In this document: positions 42,005 through 51,143 of the stretch, one piece after another
How the letters are laid out: each line of letters starts with the position of its first letter
Numbering within the stretch: position 1 is the first letter of the stretch
Assembly: GCF_013044505.1 (NCBI RefSeq)
Contig: NZ_JABERD010000006.1
Location: 1-64,000 of the forward strand
Direction of reading: 5' to 3'
From: Streptomyces sp. S3(2020)
Lineage (GTDB): Bacteria > Actinomycetota > Actinomycetes > Streptomycetales > Streptomycetaceae
Length of the DNA stretch: 64,000 bases
Translations under genes and position numbers: made by a program
The notes under the pieces: model-generated
Told to the model about the DNA's origin: nothing
Databases searched by the model: none
What the model saw: only the letters and a program-made list of their open reading frames with translations

Positions 42005-43119
42005 CCGAGAAACTCCTCAACCACCACACCGAGGGCCCGGATTCGGCTCCGCCGCTGATCCTCGGACCGTCGCTCGGGACGTCGTACGCCCTGTGGGACA
42101 AGGTCGCGCCCGAGCTCTCCCTGACCCACCGGGTGGTCCGCTGGGATCTGCCGGGGCACGGCGGCGGCGCGGCCGGCCTGATCGGTCCCGGCGCCACCGT
42201 CGGTGACCTCGCCGACCTGGTGCTCGCGCTCGCGGACTCGCTGGGCATCGAGCGGTTCGCGTACGCGGGAGTGTCGCTGGGCGGGGCGGTCGGGCTGCAC
42301 CTGGCCGTGCATCACCCCGAGCGGGTGTCGTCGCTCGCCGTGATCTGCTCGTCGGCGCACTTCAACGGTGCGAAGGCGTGGGAGGAACGGGCCGCGCGGG
42401 TCCGCGCCGAGGGCATGGACTGGCTCGTGGAGAGTGCGGACGCCCGCTGGTTCACGCCCGGCTTCACGGTGCCCCGGCTCGTCCAGGACCACCGGGACGC
42501 CGACCCCGAGGGCTATGCCGCCTGCTGTGACGCGCTGGGCGCCTTCGACATCCGGGAGCGGCTGGCGGAGATCTCCGCGCCCACTCTGCTCGTCGCGGGC
42601 CGGGAGGACCCGGCGACCCCGCCGGCGCATCTGCGGGAGATCGCGGACGCGGTGCCGGGTGCCGCGCTCGTCGAGATCCCCGGGGCCTCGCATCTGGCGG
42701 TCGCGCAGTGCCCGGAGGCCGTACTGACCGCTCTGCGCGCGCACTTCGACGGCGGCGCCCTGCGGGGCATGGAGGTGCGGCGCGAGGTGCTCGGCGACGC
42801 GCACGTGGACCGGGCGCAGGCCCGGCAGTCGCCCTTCACCGCGCGCTTCCAGGACTTCATCTCGCGCTACGCGTGGGGCGAGATCTGGACCGACCCGACG
42901 CTCAGCCGCCGCGAGCGCAGCATGATCACCCTGACCGCGCTGGTCGCCCACGGGCACTACGACGAGCTGGCCATGCATGTCCGGGCGGCCCGGCGCAACG
43001 GTCTGACGCCGGAGGAGATCGGCGCGGTCCTGCTCCAGACGGCCGTGTACTGCGGGGTTCCGGCGGCCAACTCGGCGTTCGCCGCCGCGCAACGCGTGCT
43101 GGCGGAAGAAGAAGGGTGA
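42001..43119 (+). CDS. pcaL: Fused 3-oxoadipate enol-lactonase / 4-carboxymuconolactone decarboxylase
   Basis: A 372-residue two-domain enzyme that does two consecutive steps. Residues 1 to about 255 are an alpha/beta hydrolase (enol-lactonase, PcaD) with nucleophile Ser92 in AGVSLGGAV and a late His in GASHLAVAQ. Residues about 262-372 are a CMD domain (PcaC): SPFTARFQDFISRYAWGEIW, HGHYDELAMHVRAARRNGL, TAVYCGVPAANSAF. The fusion is known in Streptomyces and Rhodococcus. The TTG start at 42001 overlaps the pcaB stop (TTGA), consistent with the coupling seen across the operon. Confidence 0.93.
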   Translation: MTEKLLNHHTEGPDSAPPLILGPSLGTSYALWDKVAPELSLTHRVVRWDLPGHGGGAAGLIGPGATVGDLADLVLALADSLGIERFAYAGVSLGGAVGLHLAVHHPERVSSLAVICSSAHFNGAKAWEERAARVRAEGMDWLVESADARWFTPGFTVPRLVQDHRDADPEGYAACCDALGAFDIRERLAEISAPTLLVAGREDPATPPAHLREIADAVPGAALVEIPGASHLAVAQCPEAVLTALRAHFDGGALRGMEVRREVLGDAHVDRAQARQSPFTARFQDFISRYAWGEIWTDPTLSRRERSMITLTALVAHGHYDELAMHVRAARRNGLTPEEIGAVLLQTAVYCGVPAANSAFAAAQRVLAEEEG

Positions 43120-43155
43120 CCCTGCGGGTCGTAGCCTCGACAGCATCACGCAGAC

Positions 43156-43183
43156 GCCTCCACCGTGGGCCTACGGTGGAGGC
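43156..43183 (+). promoter_or_regulatory. Perfect 11-bp hairpin ending at the start codon of the SDR gene
   Basis: GCCTCCACCGT (43156-43166) pairs perfectly with ACGGTGGAGGC (43173-43183) around a six-base loop. The ATG of the next gene is at 43184, so its ribosome site GGTGGAGG lies inside the stem. It may terminate the pca transcript, mask the ribosome site when read through, or both. Confidence 0.6.
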
Positions 43184-43975
43184 ATGTCCACGATTCTGAT
43201 CACCGGCGCCACCTCCGGCCTCGGCCGCCACCTCGCCTTCGAGCTGGTCCGCGCCGGACATGTCGTCCTCGCCCACGGCCGTGATGCGGACCGTACCGGG
43301 CGGCTCGTCGAGGAACTGCGCACCGAGGGCGACGCCGAGGCGTTCGTGGCCGACCTGGCCTCACTGGCCGAGGTACGGGAGCTGGGCGCCCGGGTCGCCG
43401 CCGCCCGTCCCGGCCTCGACGTGCTGATCAACAACGCGGGCGTCGGAGCGGGCGCGCCGGGCACCGGGCGCGAGTTGAGCGTGGACGGCCATGAACTGCG
43501 TCTGGCCGTGAACTACTTGGCGCCGGTGACCCTGACCCGTGCCCTGCTGCCGGTGCTGCGCGCGAACACCCCCGCACGGATCGTCAACGTGGGTTCGGTC
43601 GGCCAGGACCCCGTCGACTTCGACGACATCGAGTTCCGGCGCGGCTACGACGGCTTCGCGGCGTACCGTCGTGCCAAGTTCGCGCTCGCGGCCCATACCT
43701 TCACGCTGGCCGAGGAGTTGGCGGGCACGGGCGTCGCGGTGAACGTCGTGCATCCGGCGACGTTCATGGACACCGGGATGGTACGCGAGGGCGGGTTCGC
43801 GGCCCTGAGCACCATCGCGGACGGGGCCCCGGGGGTACTGGCCCTGGCCACACAGGACGTGGGGACGGGCGGCTACTTCGACGGGACGCGTCCGGCGCGG
43901 GCGCACGGGGGAACGTACGACAGGGAGACGCGGAAGCGACTGGAGGCGGTCACAGACCAACTACTGGCGCTGTAG
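43184..43975 (+). CDS. Short-chain dehydrogenase/reductase
   Basis: A 263-residue SDR. Cofactor loop ITGATSGLGRHLAFEL, NNAG in VLINNAGVGAG, catalytic Tyr-x-x-x-Lys in AYRRAKFAL, and VHPATFMDTGMV after it. It resembles retinol-dehydrogenase-like SDRs. The substrate is unknown. It lies 64 bp after pcaL, behind a hairpin, and may or may not be part of the pca transcript. Confidence 0.85.
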   Translation: MSTILITGATSGLGRHLAFELVRAGHVVLAHGRDADRTGRLVEELRTEGDAEAFVADLASLAEVRELGARVAAARPGLDVLINNAGVGAGAPGTGRELSVDGHELRLAVNYLAPVTLTRALLPVLRANTPARIVNVGSVGQDPVDFDDIEFRRGYDGFAAYRRAKFALAAHTFTLAEELAGTGVAVNVVHPATFMDTGMVREGGFAALSTIADGAPGVLALATQDVGTGGYFDGTRPARAHGGTYDRETRKRLEAVTDQLLAL

Positions 43976-44008
43976 AGCCCCTTGAACACACAGCCTGCGG
44001 CCTACAGC

Positions 44009-46693
44009 TCACCGTAGCCCCCTCCCCGTCTCCAACACCTCACGCGCCTGCGCCACAAGCCCGTTCGCCCCGCACGACCGGGCAAGCCCCAGCCCCCGAT
44101 TGATCTCGGCGACGGACCGCGCGGCGATCCCGTACTCCACCCGCGCGGCCGCATGCTCGTACTGGCACGGCGAGGACTCCAGGTACGTCACCGCCTGGGA
44201 CAGCAACCGCACCGCCCGCTGCCCGGTCTCCAGCGCGGCAGCGCACCTGAGCGCCTCCCCGATCGCCGTGTCCGTACCGAAGCGCTCGGCGCGGCGCCGG
44301 GCGTCGGAGGCGAGTTGGGCGGCGCGGACCGGGTCCGACGTGGCGAGGGCGCGGGCGAGGTCGAGCGCCCAGGGGACCATCACCGGGTTGAGGTGACCGC
44401 GGGCGGTCGCCGCCTTCTCGGCGGCCTCCAGCTCGTTGACCGCGTCCTGGGTGCGGCCGACGGCGAGCAGCAGCCGGCCGCGTACGGAGCGCGGGTCGGG
44501 CAGCACGATGGTGGACGGGTAGGGCGGGGCGAAGCCGTACTGTTCGGCGATCTCCCAGGCCTCGTCGACATGGCCGCGGGCGAGCAGCGTGTCGACGAGG
44601 TTGCAGGTCGCCGACCAGTACAGGGGCAGTCCGCGGCCGACGCGCTCGGCGATGCGCAGGGACTCGCGCAGGGTGGACTCGGCCTCCCTGAGGCGGCCGC
44701 GCCGGCGGTGCGCGAAGCCGAGGAAGGCGTGGGCCAGGGCGAGGTGGCCGCCGCTCCAGCCGGCCGACTCGTAGGTGCGCAGCGCCTCGGTGAACATGCT
44801 CTCGGCGCGGTCGAGCCGGTCGGTGTAGGTGTAGGAGCTGGCGAGCATCATGAGGATCTCCAGGCCCCACTCGGTGTCGGTCCAGCCGAGTCCGGGTGCC
44901 AGGCGGCCGTTGACGAGGGCGCGGTCGCTCAGCTCGACGACGATCTCCGCGTTCTCGCCGTGGGTCATGGCGTCGAAGCCGCGCAGGATGAGCAGGGCGC
45001 GCTCGGAGTTGTCGCGGCCGGTGCAGGTCGCGGCGAGTTCGGCGAGCCGCTCGGAGCGGCCCGGGGAGCTCGCCTCGCCCGCGTGGATGCCCTCCCACAT
45101 GTACTGCACGGCCTGGAGCCGCAGCTGTGCGGGCCCTGGTCCGAGCCGGGCGGCCTCCGCCTCGACCGTGCGGACGGCGTCCTCCAGCTGGTCGTTGTGG
45201 AGCAGTGCCTGGGAGAGGCGGAAGACGGCGTCCACGCGTTCGACGCCGTCCAGGCCGGGCATGGCGAGGGCGGACTGGAGGTGGTCGACGGTGGTGGCGG
45301 GCGCGGTCAGCAGGGTGGCGCAGCCGAGTTCGTAGAGCACGCGTGCGTGGGTCTCCGGGCGGGGCGGTTCCCGCAGTGCCCGTTCCAGACAGCGGCGGGC
45401 CGCGTCCGGGGCGCCGACGGCGACGTGTTCGCGGGCGGCCTCGCGCAGCTGCTCGACGAGTTCCTCGTCGTCGTCCGGGTGCACCTGGAGGAGGTGGCGG
45501 GAGGCCATGGCGGCGCCGAGCCCGGAGTCGGCGACGACCTGGGCGGCGATGCCGTGCATGGCGGTGCGCAGGGCGTCGGGGATGGAGTTGTAGACGGCGG
45601 TGGCGATGAGCGGGTGGACGAACTCCAGGTCGCCGTCGCCGGCCGGTACGGCGGCCGGGTCGGGTTCGGTGAGGATGCGGGCGTTGCGCAGGAGTTCGGC
45701 GCAGCGCACGGCGTCGTCGCGGCTCATGGTGGCGAGCTTGGCGACGAGTTCGACGGAGATGCCGGTGCCGAGGATGGCCGCCGCCCAGGCGAACCGGGTG
45801 GCCTCGATGCCGAGTCCCTCCAGGCGGGCGACGAGGCCGCCGCCGCGCGCGGAGCGGTTCAGGGCGCGCAGTTCGCAGGCCTGGGCCTCGGCCGGTTCGA
45901 GTTCGCTGTCCTGGACCTTGGCGAGGAGTTCGACGGTCTCGTAGGGGTTGCCGCCGGTGACGGCCCAGACCTCGCGGCAGAACGGGGCGTCGGCGTGCGC
46001 GCCGAGGGTGGCGCGGGTGAGGCCCGCGGTGGCGTCCGGGGTGAGTGCGCTGAGGGTGGCGACCGGGCCGCCCGCGGCGGCGGCGACCGCGTCGAGGTGC
46101 CGGGCGCTGTCGCCGGTGACGTCGCCGGGGCGGCGGGCCACCACGAGCAGGACGGAGAGGTCGTCGAGGCGCTCGGCGAACGCGGCGAGCCAGCGCAGGG
46201 TCTCCTGGTCGGCCCAGTGCGCGTCGTCGATGACGAGGACGAGCGGCCAGTCGCGGCGGGCGAGCCGGCGCACCGCGGCGACCAGACCGTCGCACACGCC
46301 CTGCGGGTCGGGCTGGCGCTCGCCGGGCTCCGTCACACCGAGGGCGGGTCCGGCGATGTCGTACCAGTCGCCGAGGTACTCGCGTGCCTCCTCCGGCATC
46401 AGGGAGACCAGCGCGGGCTGGAGCAGCTGGCGCACCACGTTGAAGGGGACGGACCTGAGGGTCTCGCCGCCGCGGGCAGACCAGACGACGCAGCCGCGGG
46501 CCTCGGCGATCCGGCGTGTCTCGGTGAGCAGCGCGGTCTTGCCGAGTCCCGCCTCGCCCCGGAACACCAGGAGGCTGCCCGAGGAGGACTGGTCCGCGCG
46601 GAGCCTGTCGATCGCCCGCTCGACGGCGGTGACCTCCTCGTCGCGCTCCCACAGGGAGGCCGAGGCGGCCGACTCGGGCCCTTCCTCCGTCAT
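44009..46693 (-). CDS. Large AAA ATPase/TPR protein, LAL-like but lacking the LuxR HTH
   Basis: An 894-residue STAND-type ATPase. Walker A FRGEAGLGKT (Lys52), Walker B PLVLVIDDAHWADQ, and GGNPYETVELL in the sensor region match the LAL (MalT-like) regulators. The C-terminal half is helical with TPR-like repeats (ALAHAFLGFAHRRRGRLREA, SATCNLVDTLLARGHVDEAW). LAL proteins normally end in a LuxR helix-turn-helix; this one ends at VAQAREVLETGRGLR with none. The ATG at 46693 has GGAGG upstream. It may bind another regulator or be a truncated LAL. It is divergent from the MHS transporter. Confidence 0.78.
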   Translation of the reverse strand: MTEEGPESAASASLWERDEEVTAVERAIDRLRADQSSSGSLLVFRGEAGLGKTALLTETRRIAEARGCVVWSARGGETLRSVPFNVVRQLLQPALVSLMPEEAREYLGDWYDIAGPALGVTEPGERQPDPQGVCDGLVAAVRRLARRDWPLVLVIDDAHWADQETLRWLAAFAERLDDLSVLLVVARRPGDVTGDSARHLDAVAAAAGGPVATLSALTPDATAGLTRATLGAHADAPFCREVWAVTGGNPYETVELLAKVQDSELEPAEAQACELRALNRSARGGGLVARLEGLGIEATRFAWAAAILGTGISVELVAKLATMSRDDAVRCAELLRNARILTEPDPAAVPAGDGDLEFVHPLIATAVYNSIPDALRTAMHGIAAQVVADSGLGAAMASRHLLQVHPDDDEELVEQLREAAREHVAVGAPDAARRCLERALREPPRPETHARVLYELGCATLLTAPATTVDHLQSALAMPGLDGVERVDAVFRLSQALLHNDQLEDAVRTVEAEAARLGPGPAQLRLQAVQYMWEGIHAGEASSPGRSERLAELAATCTGRDNSERALLILRGFDAMTHGENAEIVVELSDRALVNGRLAPGLGWTDTEWGLEILMMLASSYTYTDRLDRAESMFTEALRTYESAGWSGGHLALAHAFLGFAHRRRGRLREAESTLRESLRIAERVGRGLPLYWSATCNLVDTLLARGHVDEAWEIAEQYGFAPPYPSTIVLPDPRSVRGRLLLAVGRTQDAVNELEAAEKAATARGHLNPVMVPWALDLARALATSDPVRAAQLASDARRRAERFGTDTAIGEALRCAAALETGQRAVRLLSQAVTYLESSPCQYEHAAARVEYGIAARSVAEINRGLGLARSCGANGLVAQAREVLETGRGLR

Positions 46694-46845
46694 CCCATTA
46701 CCTCCCCAAGTCGCCCGAACGACGTACAGACCTCGAGCGTAGCCGTCCGATTGGCTATGCGGAGGTCGGTCCGGGCAGCTGTTGCCCTGACGGGTGACGG
46801 AGGGTCCGGACGGTCGACGCACCGGCCCTGTGACCTGCCACCCCC

Positions 46846-46867
46846 TACTATTTGACTGATGGTCAAA
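46846..46867 (+). promoter_or_regulatory. -10 box and palindrome overlapping the MHS transporter start
   Basis: TACTAT at 46846-46851 is a good -10 box, and transcription seven or eight bases on would begin at the ATG at 46859, so the mRNA is probably leaderless. TTTGAC (46851-46856) and GTCAAA (46862-46867) are inverted arms with the ATG between them, a possible operator. No convincing -35 was found. Confidence 0.45.
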
Positions 46868-48148
46868 AAACGGAGGAGAAGCCTCATTTTCCAAGATCGG
46901 AAGGCGGCCGGCTCCCGCCGTGCGCTGGTGGCGGGCTCGGTGGGCAACTTCATCGAGTGGTACGAGTTCGGCGTCTACGGCTACTTCGCCACGATCATCG
47001 CGGCCCGCTTCTTCACCCCGGAGGGCGGCGGCGAGGCCGAGGCGCTGGTGCGGACGTACGCGGCGTTCGCGCTCGCGTTCTTCTTCCGGCCCGTCGGCGC
47101 GGCCCTGTTCGGCCGACTCGGGGACCGCGTCGGGCGCCGGCCGGTGCTGATCCTGGTGATCGCGCTGATGACCGGCGCGACGACACTGATCGGCGCACTG
47201 CCGACGTACGCCCAGGCCGGCGCGGTGGCGCCCTGGCTGCTCACGTTCCTGAGGGTGCTTCAGGGGCTGTCCGCGGGTGGGGAGTTCGGTGGGGCGGTGT
47301 CGGTGATGACCGAGTTCGCGCCGCCGGGCCGGCGGGGGCTGTACGGGTCGTGGCAGTCGTTCACGGTGGCGCTGGGGCTGTTGGGCGGTGCGGGGGCCGC
47401 GGCGCTGCTCGCCACCGTGCTCACGGAGCGGCAACTGGGCGACTGGGGCTGGCGGCTGCCGTTCCTGCTGACGCTGCCGCTGGGGCTCGCGGCGCTCTGG
47501 TTGCGGCTGCGCCTTGACGAGACGCCCGCGTTCCGGGAGGAGCACGAGGCCGAGCGTCCCCCGGTGCGCCAGGTGGTGGGCGCGGTCGCGCTGGGCGCGG
47601 GACGGATCATGGGCTGGGCGGCGGCCGGTTACACCTTCCTCGTCGTGCTCCCCTCGTATCTCCAGGGCACGCTGGACGCGAGCTTCCGACAGGCGCTGGT
47701 GGCCACCGTGCTGGCCAACCTGGGCTTCGCGGCGACGATCGTCCCGGCCGGGCTGCTGAGCGACCGGGTGGGGCGGCGGCCGGTGATGCTGACGGGGGCG
47801 GTGCTCGTGGCGGTCCTGGCGGTGCCGCTGCTCAACCACCTTCAGGACACCGGGACTTCGAACGCGGTGAAGGGCGTGGCGGTGTGCGGCGCGGGTGCCG
47901 TGGTGGGGCTGATGGCGGGGCCGGGTCCGGCGATGCTGGCGGAGCTGTTCCCGACCAACGTGCGCTACACGGGCCTGGGACTCGCCTACGCCCTGTCCAA
48001 TGCGGTGTTCTCGGGCTGCGCGGGGCTCATCATCACCAAGGCGGTGGAGCGGACCGGGAACCTGGACATCCCCGGGTACTACGCGGCGGCGACCTGTGCG
48101 GTCAGCGTACTGGCGCTGCTCAAGTCCCCCGCACGGAAGGCGGGTTGA
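46859..48148 (+). CDS. MFS transporter, metabolite:H+ symporter (MHS) family
   Basis: A 429-residue permease with about 12 membrane spans. FIEWYEFGVYGYFAT is the hallmark of the MHS family (ShiA, KgtP, ProP and aromatic-acid carriers). The loop motifs GRLGDRVGRRPVL and DRVGRRPVM lie after spans 2 and 8. The start ATG at 46859 is immediately after a -10 box and may be leaderless. Substrate: organic acid, aromatic acid or osmolyte cannot be decided; nearby aromatic catabolism makes a carboxylate plausible. It is followed five bases later by anmK. Confidence 0.85.
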   Translation: MVKKRRRSLIFQDRKAAGSRRALVAGSVGNFIEWYEFGVYGYFATIIAARFFTPEGGGEAEALVRTYAAFALAFFFRPVGAALFGRLGDRVGRRPVLILVIALMTGATTLIGALPTYAQAGAVAPWLLTFLRVLQGLSAGGEFGGAVSVMTEFAPPGRRGLYGSWQSFTVALGLLGGAGAAALLATVLTERQLGDWGWRLPFLLTLPLGLAALWLRLRLDETPAFREEHEAERPPVRQVVGAVALGAGRIMGWAAAGYTFLVVLPSYLQGTLDASFRQALVATVLANLGFAATIVPAGLLSDRVGRRPVMLTGAVLVAVLAVPLLNHLQDTGTSNAVKGVAVCGAGAVVGLMAGPGPAMLAELFPTNVRYTGLGLAYALSNAVFSGCAGLIITKAVERTGNLDIPGYYAAATCAVSVLALLKSPARKAG

Positions 48149-48152
48149 GCGG

Positions 48153-49307
48153 ATGCGGGTGATCGGCCTGATGTCCGGCACGTCGTACGACGCCATCGAC
48201 GCGGCGGCGGCCGAACTGGACCTCGTCGGGGACGGTCTGGTCCTGAGACCGCTGGGGATGGTGAGCGCGCCGTACGACGACGCACTGCGCGAGGCGCTCG
48301 CGGCGGCGCTTCCGCCGGGGACGACGTCGATGGCCGAGGTGTGCCGCCTCGACACCCTGATCGGGCAGGCGTTCGCGGCGGCGGCCGTCCGGGCCGATCG
48401 TGAACTGTGCGACGGTCGGGCCGAGTTGGTCGCCTCGCACGGGCAGACGGTGTACCACTGGGTCGCCGGCGGCCGGGTGCACGGCACCTTGCAGATCGGG
48501 CAGCCCGCCTGGATCGCCGAGGCGACCGGGCTGCCGGTGGTCGCCGACTTCCGGCCCCGCGACATCGCGGCCGGCGGCCAGGGCGCGCCGCTGGTCAGCC
48601 TGGTCGACCTGCTGTGGCTGCGCGGCCGCCCGGGCACCCCGGTCGCGCTCAACCTCGGCGGCATCGCCAACCTCACCGCACCGGACGGGACCGCCTTCGA
48701 CACCGGCCCCGGCTGCGCGCTGATCGACGCGGCGGCCCGGGGGTTCAGCGGCGGGCGCCTGGCCTACGACGCCGACGGGGCGCTGGCCGCCCGCGGGAAG
48801 GTGCACGGGGCGCTGCTGGAGCGGCTGCTCGCCGAGCCGTACTACGCGCTGGAGCCGCCGAAGACGACCGGCAAGGAGCTCTTCCACCTCGGGCATCTCC
48901 AGGAGGCCCTCGCGGGGGCCGGGACGCTGTCGGCCGAGGACGTCGTCGCCACGCTGACGGCGCTCACCGCCCGGACGGTGGCCGACGCGGTCCGGGCGGT
49001 GCGCGCGACGGAGGTGATCGCCTCCGGCGGCGGGACCCGCAATCCGACGCTGATGGGCCTGCTGGCGGAGTCCCTGCCGGGCATCGCGCTGCGTACCTCC
49101 GACGCGCTGGGGCTGGCGTCGGACGCGAAGGAGGCGTACGCCTTCGCCGTCCTGGGATTCCTGACCGTGCACGGGCTGCCCGGCACCGTGCCCGCGAGTA
49201 CCGGCGCCCGACACGCGTGCGTGCTCGGATCGGTGACTCCCGGCCGCGACGGACTGCGTCTGCCGCCGCCCGCACGGGAGAAACCTGTACGACTCGTACT
49301 GGAATGA
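48153..49307 (+). CDS. anmK: Anhydro-N-acetylmuramic acid kinase
   Basis: A 384-residue AnmK, which hydrolyses and phosphorylates anhydroMurNAc released from peptidoglycan to give MurNAc-6-P. Motifs: GLMSGTSYDAIDAAAAEL (phosphate loop; Tyr-Asp-Ala replaces the common Leu-Asp-Gly), ASHGQTVYHW, ALNLGGIANLT, FDTGPGCALIDA and ASGGGTRNPTLM. The ATG at 48153 has a purine-rich site. It is in an apparent operon with the MHS transporter. The MurQ etherase that would follow is not in the window. Confidence 0.9.
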   Translation: MRVIGLMSGTSYDAIDAAAAELDLVGDGLVLRPLGMVSAPYDDALREALAAALPPGTTSMAEVCRLDTLIGQAFAAAAVRADRELCDGRAELVASHGQTVYHWVAGGRVHGTLQIGQPAWIAEATGLPVVADFRPRDIAAGGQGAPLVSLVDLLWLRGRPGTPVALNLGGIANLTAPDGTAFDTGPGCALIDAAARGFSGGRLAYDADGALAARGKVHGALLERLLAEPYYALEPPKTTGKELFHLGHLQEALAGAGTLSAEDVVATLTALTARTVADAVRAVRATEVIASGGGTRNPTLMGLLAESLPGIALRTSDALGLASDAKEAYAFAVLGFLTVHGLPGTVPASTGARHACVLGSVTPGRDGLRLPPPAREKPVRLVLE

Positions 49308-49365
49308 CCGCGATGGGGTCCGCCCCTCTCATCCGCCTTTCACCGACGCCTCATACGGTGGGGGC

Positions 49366-50382
49366 ATGACGCAGGTGACTCCTCCCGGGTGGTACCCCGA
49401 TCCCGGGCAGACAAGTGACGGTCCCGCCACCGAGCGCTGGTGGGACGGCAAGGCATGGACGGACCAGACCCGCCCCGCGGGGTCGGCCGCCGTATGGGGT
49501 TCTCCGGCGCCGGCGCCCGCCGAGGGGGCGTATCCCGCCTATCCGGCCTATCCCGGTCAGCCGCCGGCCGGCGGCCGGCGCGGTCTGCGCACGGGCATAG
49601 CCGTGGCGGCGGCGGTCGCGGTCCTCGCCAGCATCGGTGTGGGCGTGTGGGCGCTGGCCGGCAACGACTCGGACGGCGGCAGCGCGAGCTCGCAGCAGGG
49701 ACCGGGCGGCGGGCAGGGCGGCACCGGGGGCCAGGGCGGGCCCGGCGGCCAGGACGGTTCCACGGGCGGCCAGGGCGGGCCGGGCGGAAACGGCGGCTCG
49801 GGCGGTTCGGGTGGGGCCTCGCCCTCGCCCGAACAGTCCGAGGCGCCGAAGATCGAGAGCGGTTCGGTGACCGACGCGATCAGCGGGATCAGCATCCCCA
49901 TCCCGGACGGCTGGTACGGCCAGCAGATCCAGGCCGGTGCGTCGGTCACGTCGAACGACTCCTACCAGTGCCCCGGCGACACCTCCCAGAACTGCACCAA
50001 GGGCGGCGCGTACTCGGCCCCCGCGACACTGCTGGGCACCGCCGGCTCGACGGCCGAGCAGGTCGCCAAGGCCGACATCGAGGCGAACGCCGAGCAGTCC
50101 TACGGCGGCAAGACCTACGGTGCGATCACCTCGCACGACGTGCTGGCCTCCAAGGCCGTGACCGTCGCCGGGCAGAAGGGCTACCTGGTCCGCTGGAAGG
50201 CGGTCACCAGCAAGGGCGCCGACGGCTACGTCGAGTCGCTGGCCTTCCCCTCCCCCGCGAACGCGCAGCAGATCGTCGTCGTGCGCTTCGGCGTCGACGT
50301 CGGCGAGAAGCAGTCGGTCATCGACGAGATCACCAAGGGGATCAAGGTGTCCACGGGCAGCGGCAGCGGCCAGGACGTCTGA
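49366..50382 (+). CDS. DUF2510 membrane-anchored protein with Gly-rich linker
   Basis: A 338-residue protein. N-terminal DUF2510 domain PPGWYPDPGQ...ERWWDGKAWTDQTRP, a Pro/Tyr-rich part, one membrane span (IAVAAAVAVLASIGVGVWAL), then about 45 residues of Gly/Gln/Ser repeats (QGPGGGQGGTGGQGGPGGQ). The remaining C-terminal domain is probably outside the membrane (SIPIPDGWYGQQ, NDSYQCPGD, QNCTKGGAYSA) with a Cys pair that could form a disulfide. The function is not known. Transcription ends at a strong hairpin. Confidence 0.75.
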   Translation: MTQVTPPGWYPDPGQTSDGPATERWWDGKAWTDQTRPAGSAAVWGSPAPAPAEGAYPAYPAYPGQPPAGGRRGLRTGIAVAAAVAVLASIGVGVWALAGNDSDGGSASSQQGPGGGQGGTGGQGGPGGQDGSTGGQGGPGGNGGSGGSGGASPSPEQSEAPKIESGSVTDAISGISIPIPDGWYGQQIQAGASVTSNDSYQCPGDTSQNCTKGGAYSAPATLLGTAGSTAEQVAKADIEANAEQSYGGKTYGAITSHDVLASKAVTVAGQKGYLVRWKAVTSKGADGYVESLAFPSPANAQQIVVVRFGVDVGEKQSVIDEITKGIKVSTGSGSGQDV

Positions 50383-50400
50383 CGCCCCGGGGAAACCCGA

Positions 50401-50447
50401 CGGCCGGGTGGGGCGCCTCTCCGCTCAAGAGGAACCCCACCCGGCCG
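50401..50447. terminator. Bidirectional terminator between convergent genes
   Basis: CGGCCGGGTGGGG (50401-50413) and CCCCACCCGGCCG (50435-50447) form a perfect 13-bp stem, with a smaller CCTCT/AGAGG stem in the loop. It lies between the DUF2510 gene and the convergent tetR gene. Confidence 0.75.
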
Positions 50448-50528
50448 GGGGGTGCGCGCCGCCCCCGTCCCCACGGTGCGGCGCGAGCAGGTCACCGTCC
50501 AGTCATCCCGTGGACGGCGGCCTGGGTC

Positions 50529-51143
50529 TCAGGTGAGCCCCAGTGCGGGAAGCACCGCGGCCTCCACGAAGCAGACCAGGTAGTTCTGGTCGGCGTACTC
50601 CCCGTCCACGATGGGCCGCGCCCGGATCACGCCGAACATCTGCGCCGGGATGTACTCCAGCGCCGGATGCCCGGCGGCGACCTCGCCCCGGTCGACCCCG
50701 CGCTGGAGGATCTCCTTAAGCGACGCGATCTCCGGGTCGACGAGCGCCTCCCGCAGCGCCTTGGCGAGCTCCGGGTCCTGTGTGACGGCGTGTCCGAGGG
50801 CCTGGAGCAGCTTGGTGTCGCTATTCGACCAGCGGCCCGCGGCCCGCGCCACCTCGCGCAAGTCCTCCGCGAGCGATCCTGTATCGATGCCGTCGAACTT
50901 CGACCGGCGCCGGGACCGCAGCGCGGCCACCACGAACTGCGACTTGGTCTTCCACTGCCGGTACAGCGTGGACTTGCTGCACCGGGTGCTGGCGGCGACA
51001 CCCTCCATGGTCACGGCCTCGTAGCCGCACTCGCGGACCTGTTCGAGCACAGCGTCGAAGAACTCCTGCTCACGCTCGGGCGTGATTTTGGAGCGGCGCG
51101 AGGCGGCGACCGTCTCCGGTCCGTCCGCGGCCTGCGACGTCAT
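50529..51143 (-). CDS. TetR family regulator
   Basis: A 204-residue repressor. N-terminal HTH: FFDAVLEQVRECGYEAVTME, then STRCSKSTLYRQWKTKSQFV. The C-terminal ligand domain ends ENYLVCF-like (DQNYLVCFVEAAVLPALGL). The ATG at 51143 has GAGGAGAAGAG upstream; a longer frame from 51188 would reduce the spacer. It is divergent from the PAP2 gene across an unusual array of inverted repeats, its likely operator. Confidence 0.88.
   Translation of the reverse strand: MTSQAADGPETVAASRRSKITPEREQEFFDAVLEQVRECGYEAVTMEGVAASTRCSKSTLYRQWKTKSQFVVAALRSRRRSKFDGIDTGSLAEDLREVARAAGRWSNSDTKLLQALGHAVTQDPELAKALREALVDPEIASLKEILQRGVDRGEVAAGHPALEYIPAQMFGVIRARPIVDGEYADQNYLVCFVEAAVLPALGLT

Noticed and set aside
46694..48703. 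An N-terminal extension of the AAA/TPR protein
   Set aside because: It is antisense to the MHS transporter and anmK and shows Arg/Pro-rich low complexity. The ATG at 46693 with its GGAGG site is adequate.
49690..49810. Short GGC-rich repeats resembling a small repeat array
   Set aside because: They encode the Gly/Gln/Ser linker of the DUF2510 protein and have no constant repeat-spacer pattern, so they are not CRISPR.
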